64,000 nt of DNA from Anaerolineae bacterium (GTDB lineage: Bacteria; Chloroflexota; Anaerolineae; Aggregatilineales; Phototrophicaceae). Location of the stretch: assembly GCA_022843385.1 (NCBI GenBank), contig JALHNT010000003.1:145020-209019 (forward strand), written 5' to 3'. Below, piece after piece: positions 60,935 through 64,000 of this stretch (its first letter is position 1; the number at the start of each line of letters is the position of its first letter). The notes beneath the pieces are model-generated. The model saw only the letters and a list, made by a program, of their open reading frames with translations, was not told the origin of the DNA and searched no databases. The translations under genes and the position numbers were made by a program.

Positions 60935-62176
60935 TTACCGAAGAACGGGTGCCAACCGGCGGGTGACCCACTGGCGGGCTGGGATCTGGGTGACAATTCC
61001 GGCAGTGACACGCAGGGATGCGCCGATGAGCAGGATGATGACCAGCGGCACGTTCAGCGAGCTCATTAACTGCCCAACCAATGGGCCAACAAACATAGCG
61101 GTGAAGATGACCTGATTGAAGGCTTTTGTGTAATCAGTCTTGTTTTCCAGCGGTGTGCGTTCGCTGAAATAGGACACCTGCCCGATTGAAGCCAACATCC
61201 ACGATGCTCCACCGATGGCTCCTGCCAACAGCGTTAGATTGAGATGAGTGGCTGTAGCAGTCAGGAATAGCGACGCCCCTGCGCCGACCATACCCAGGCC
61301 AACCATTGAACGGTTTCCGATATGCTGGCTGATCCATTTGGCGCAGACTGCGGCTAACGCCCCTGCCACCAATTCTGCCAGCCCGAATTGCCCCATAAAC
61401 GACTCGCTGGCGTCGAGGTCACGGATCAGATGCAGTGGAATGAGCGCATGGGCGGTAAACATCGCCAGGTGGGCGCTGCCGGTCAAAAACGCGACGCGCT
61501 GGAACGCCCCATCCTTCCAGGGATTGACTTGACGCGCTTTTTCCAGAATGGGCTTGGCGGTCAGGTGAGGCAAGCCGCGAACCTTGCTGACATGCCACAG
61601 ACTCAGCAGGGCAAAGACGAAGGCGACGGCAAACATGATCTGATAATTGATCGGGTAGGGCGCGTGTTCCAGCCATAGCCCGGTCAGATAACCGCTGGCA
61701 CCCAGGGTTGCATTGAAGAAGAACATGCGCCAACCCAGCAAACCGGCAATGTGTTTTTCACTGACACCTTCGCGCAGCAGCACAAAAAATGTGACGGACG
61801 CGATGCCATTGGGAATGGCCGGAAGCACCACCGACAACAACAGCCAGGGCAGTTGGAATGACGGTGGCATGAATGGCGTCAGCGCTGGCATCAGAAATGA
61901 GAGCCTGTAGCCGATGCTCGGCAGAACAATGGCAGCTCGAGGATCGCTGAAGCGGCTCATCCAGCGCGCACCCAACGAGGCGGTGAAGATCAGGATGAAC
62001 GATGGCAACCACACCATCGCATTCAACAGGGTGTCATCGGCTCCCAGATGAATCGCGTAAACAGAGAGGAATCGCGTAAGCGCCGGGCATCCGAGGCCAA
62101 ACCAGGCAATTTCCACCACGAGATGCCAGTAGTTGCGATCTTCCTGGTTTTTAGGCAGCCGAATAGACAGATTCAT
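60935..62176 (-). CDS. MFS-family transporter
   Basis: A 413-residue polytopic protein with about twelve helices. LGARWMSRFSDPRAAIV between helices two and three is the cytoplasmic loop with the G-x3-D/R-R like pattern of major facilitators, and GNRSMVGLGMVGAGASLFLTATA begins the second half. The ATG at 62176 is preferred because the preceding codons overlap a hydrophilic stretch with no ribosome site, but its own ribosome site is weak. Substrate unknown. No partner gene. Confidence 0.78.
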   Translation of the reverse strand: MNLSIRLPKNQEDRNYWHLVVEIAWFGLGCPALTRFLSVYAIHLGADDTLLNAMVWLPSFILIFTASLGARWMSRFSDPRAAIVLPSIGYRLSFLMPALTPFMPPSFQLPWLLLSVVLPAIPNGIASVTFFVLLREGVSEKHIAGLLGWRMFFFNATLGASGYLTGLWLEHAPYPINYQIMFAVAFVFALLSLWHVSKVRGLPHLTAKPILEKARQVNPWKDGAFQRVAFLTGSAHLAMFTAHALIPLHLIRDLDASESFMGQFGLAELVAGALAAVCAKWISQHIGNRSMVGLGMVGAGASLFLTATATHLNLTLLAGAIGGASWMLASIGQVSYFSERTPLENKTDYTKAFNQVIFTAMFVGPLVGQLMSSLNVPLVIILLIGASLRVTAGIVTQIPARQWVTRRLAPVLR

Positions 62177-62382
62177 AATGATGGATGAGTCCTGTTCAAT
62201 GAGAATGGGTATACAGGATAACGGTTTCAACCGCATGAGAGAATAGGCGCTTGACCTACGATTGGCCTACGCTATTTTAGTAGCGCAGCATATGTTCTCC
62301 CGGTAGAATCGTAACCCAAATCTAATCCTACGTCCGTTGAGATTTGCTGGATAGAGCCATTGGTGCAGTCCAAACACCTCGA

Positions 62383-62411
62383 TTGAGTTTGTTCTGGACT
62401 CACTGTATAGT
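62383..62411 (+). promoter_or_regulatory. Promoter of the bactofilin gene
   Basis: TTGAGT (62383-62388) and TATAGT (62406-62411) are 17 bases apart, about 50 bases before the start codon. Confidence 0.6.
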
Positions 62412-62460
62412 GTAGGAGAGATGGTTAATCTCTGTCGTCAGACCTATGGAGTATTCGGGG

Positions 62461-63012
62461 ATGTCATTTTTTGGTAATCGGCGTCAGGTAGATGCCACGC
62501 CGCCAACTGTCGTCGTCGAGAACGCGCAACAGCCCATACGTCCGGCTCTGCCGCAGCCGCCAGTAGGATTTGATACTGTTTTCGGGGCGAATACAGTCAT
62601 TGAAGGGACGCTCCACAGCAGCTCCAATGTTCGCCTTGATGGAACCTTTACCGGTACCCTGGAGATCAATGGTAATTTGTTGGTTGGCGAAACGGCCAAG
62701 ATCAAGGCTGACATCAATGCACGCAATATTTCCATTGCCGGAGCAGTACGGGGCAATGTGACGGGCAAGAAGGTGCAGATTCTCCGCACCGGTCGGGTGT
62801 GGGGTGATATTCATGCTACCGCATTGACCACGGAAGAGGGTGCCTTCATCGATGGCAAAATCACCATGTTGGATCGAAAAAGCCAAGCCGACGAGCCGGT
62901 TGAAGCCGTTGTGGTTGAAGGTGAATTATCGCCAGGAGAGACTGAGGGTCAGATCGGTAACCCGATATCTTCCGCCTTGGACCGTGATGAGCAATCACCT
63001 TCTGCAGAGTAG
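62461..63012 (+). CDS. Bactofilin-type cytoskeletal protein
   Basis: Polymer-forming beta-helix protein of 183 residues. The core (about 45-135) shows the bactofilin repeats: GANTVIEGTLHSSSNVRLDGTFTGTLEINGNLLVGETAKIKADINARNISIAGAVRGNVTGKKVQILRTGRVWGDI. The flanks are Pro-rich and acidic, as usual. The ATG at 62461 has GGAG nine bases upstream; the alternative 15 bases earlier has no ribosome site. Bactofilins guide cell shape and wall synthesis. A HEAT-repeat membrane protein follows 30 bp later. Confidence 0.93.
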   Translation: MSFFGNRRQVDATPPTVVVENAQQPIRPALPQPPVGFDTVFGANTVIEGTLHSSSNVRLDGTFTGTLEINGNLLVGETAKIKADINARNISIAGAVRGNVTGKKVQILRTGRVWGDIHATALTTEEGAFIDGKITMLDRKSQADEPVEAVVVEGELSPGETEGQIGNPISSALDRDEQSPSAE

Positions 63013-63042
63013 TGTTCCAGCCATAGAGGAGTTTCTGGCGTC

Positions 63043-63966
63043 ATGCGCCGTTTTCTGCTGGTTATTTTCATTTTTGTTTCCGGGGCAGCAGTTGCCGAGA
63101 CGCTTTTTAGTTCGGATAACCCAGCCACACGACTGCTGCAATTGGCAGCGTTGGGGTTACTGGTGATGGTCCTGCTGGATCGAATTTTCGGCTGGTTCAA
63201 GCCCAGATCACCCAATCGTATTCCGCGTTCACTGGTCGGTGAAATCGAGCAGCTTTATTTTCGCTGTATGCGCGAGATGATCAGCGATGCGCCCAATCTG
63301 GTGCAGGTTGTGAACGATCTGCAACGAATCCTCTCGATTGATTCGAACTACCGCAATGCCCGACATTACCTTAATCGAGCATTGGCCTGGCAGGCCAGTC
63401 AGGTGCAAGGCGATGGGCAACTGGTGGTCAAGCAACGCAACGCGACCGAATTCCGCCGTTTACAGGAACAGTTGATTGATAGTGATCCAGCAGTGCGCAA
63501 GGCCGTCGTCATGGAATTGATCCAGTATGGCGATGCCGCCACTGATCCACTGATTGCCCTGCTGATGGATGAAGATGCCGATGTTCGCATCCACGCAGCG
63601 ACGGCGTTAGGTTGGGTCGGTGGGGGAGATGCCGTTCCGCCGCTTTTGGTGGCTCTGAAGGATCAGAATCCGTATGTCCGCCGCTACGCCGCGCGCGCGC
63701 TGTGCTGGGTGGTCAATGAAGAGGCAATTGAGGGATTGATAGACGCGCTCAATGATCCAGATAGTTACGTCCGTCGCTACACCGCCCGCGCCCTTGGCTG
63801 GAGCCAGGATCGGCGAGCTATTCGTCCGTTGATCGAGCTCCTGATGATTGAGCAGAACTCAGACGTTCGTGATTATGCCTTCACCGCGATGGAAGACCTG
63901 GGCGAACCGAATGTGCGTATACCGCGCCCGAAGGCTCTGGAAGAACTCCCTGTACGGACGGGATGA
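63043..63966 (+). CDS. HEAT-repeat protein with N-terminal membrane segments
   Basis: A 307-residue protein. Residues 4-20 and about 31-48 are two hydrophobic segments, the first signal-like. From about 145 to 300 five HEAT-like (PBS-lyase type) repeats follow: DPAVRKAVVMELIQYGDAATDPLIALL, DADVRIHAATALGWVGGGDAVPPLLVAL, NPYVRRYAARALCWVVNEEAIEGLIDAL, SYVRRYTARALGWSQDRRAIRPLIELL and SDVRDYAFTAMEDLG. It is a protein-binding scaffold. Being co-transcribed with the bactofilin, it may work with it at the membrane. Confidence 0.8.
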   Translation: MRRFLLVIFIFVSGAAVAETLFSSDNPATRLLQLAALGLLVMVLLDRIFGWFKPRSPNRIPRSLVGEIEQLYFRCMREMISDAPNLVQVVNDLQRILSIDSNYRNARHYLNRALAWQASQVQGDGQLVVKQRNATEFRRLQEQLIDSDPAVRKAVVMELIQYGDAATDPLIALLMDEDADVRIHAATALGWVGGGDAVPPLLVALKDQNPYVRRYAARALCWVVNEEAIEGLIDALNDPDSYVRRYTARALGWSQDRRAIRPLIELLMIEQNSDVRDYAFTAMEDLGEPNVRIPRPKALEELPVRTG

Positions 63967-64000
63967 TGCCGATCAGCATTGACGTTGTCGATCTTCTGCA
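63963..64000 (+). CDS. Start of a further gene, cut by the window end
   Basis: An ATG overlaps the HEAT-protein stop (ATGA) and the frame stays open to the end, reading MMPISIDVVDLL. Translational coupling makes a real gene likely; too little is present to assign it. Confidence 0.4.
   Translation, partial: MMPISIDVVDLL

Noticed and set aside
1..64000. Insertion sequences, prophage, CRISPR arrays, tRNA or rRNA genes
   Set aside because: No transposase, integrase or phage protein, no regularly spaced repeats, and no cloverleaf or rRNA-like segment were seen in any gap.

Overview
The window looks like a chromosomal segment of a free-living, respiring bacterium, most probably a Chloroflexota member of the Anaerolineae type. 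This rests on several traits together, none decisive alone: a fused succinate dehydrogenase anchor, many secreted proteins built from SH3b domains and Pro/Thr/Ala-rich linkers, a bactofilin, a class II diterpene cyclase, a large HerA-like ATPase and an all-in-one Wzz/BY-kinase. No transposase, integrase, phage gene, CRISPR array, rRNA or tRNA was seen.

Layout. 0-3.7 kb: sdhC/D (cut by the window edge), sdhA and sdhB, closed by a clear terminator. 3.7-12.2 kb: minus-strand genes for a DxDD diterpene cyclase, a BMP-type binding protein, a secreted propeller protein, a GT2 glycosyltransferase, a PQQ-type sugar dehydrogenase, and a NorC-like dihaem cytochrome c beside a NorB-like membrane protein that seems to have lost its metal ligands. 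12.2-14.3 kb: a Trm112-like protein, a secreted PPC-like protein and rsmI. 14.3-17.0 kb: two paralogous SH3b cell-wall hydrolases without signal peptides. 17.3-21.4 kb: beta-carbonic anhydrase, rhodanese, SufE and a secreted M23 peptidase fused to a propeller, led by an attenuator-like leader. rarA follows on the plus strand.

22.6-33.5 kb is one minus-strand exopolysaccharide operon: a Wzz/BY-kinase with an added DNA-binding domain, an O-antigen ligase-like protein, a propeller protein, a small transporter, an FAD oxidoreductase, two GT4 enzymes and the initiating polyprenyl-phosphate sugar transferase. 33.6-39.4 kb holds an ultra-acidic small protein, pdxT, a secreted SH3 protein, an M19 dipeptidase/PadR/NmrA group with a clear operator, and an A+T-rich secreted propeller gene behind a PHO-box-like promoter. 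39.4-40.5 kb is repeat-rich non-coding DNA containing a second copy of that promoter.

40.5-64 kb: a HerA-like ATPase, a receiver protein and a UbiA prenyltransferase; an arsR-arsM arsenic module with two matching operators; DUF2071 and PA14-SH3 proteins; a LysE-family exporter behind a leader with a short ORF and a terminator; a three-gene acetyltransferase-like/unknown/methyltransferase operon; a membrane protein family; icd; a soluble histidine kinase with its receiver; two polytopic glycosyltransferases; another receiver; an SH3 protein; an MFS transporter; a bactofilin and a HEAT-repeat protein.

The strongest candidates for new biology are the ligand-less NorB-like/NorC-like pair, the BY-kinase with a helix-turn-helix tail, the two attenuator-like leaders (carbonic anhydrase and LysE), the paired PHO-box promoters, and the unassigned three-gene operon. 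All function calls come from reading motifs by eye; no database search was run.
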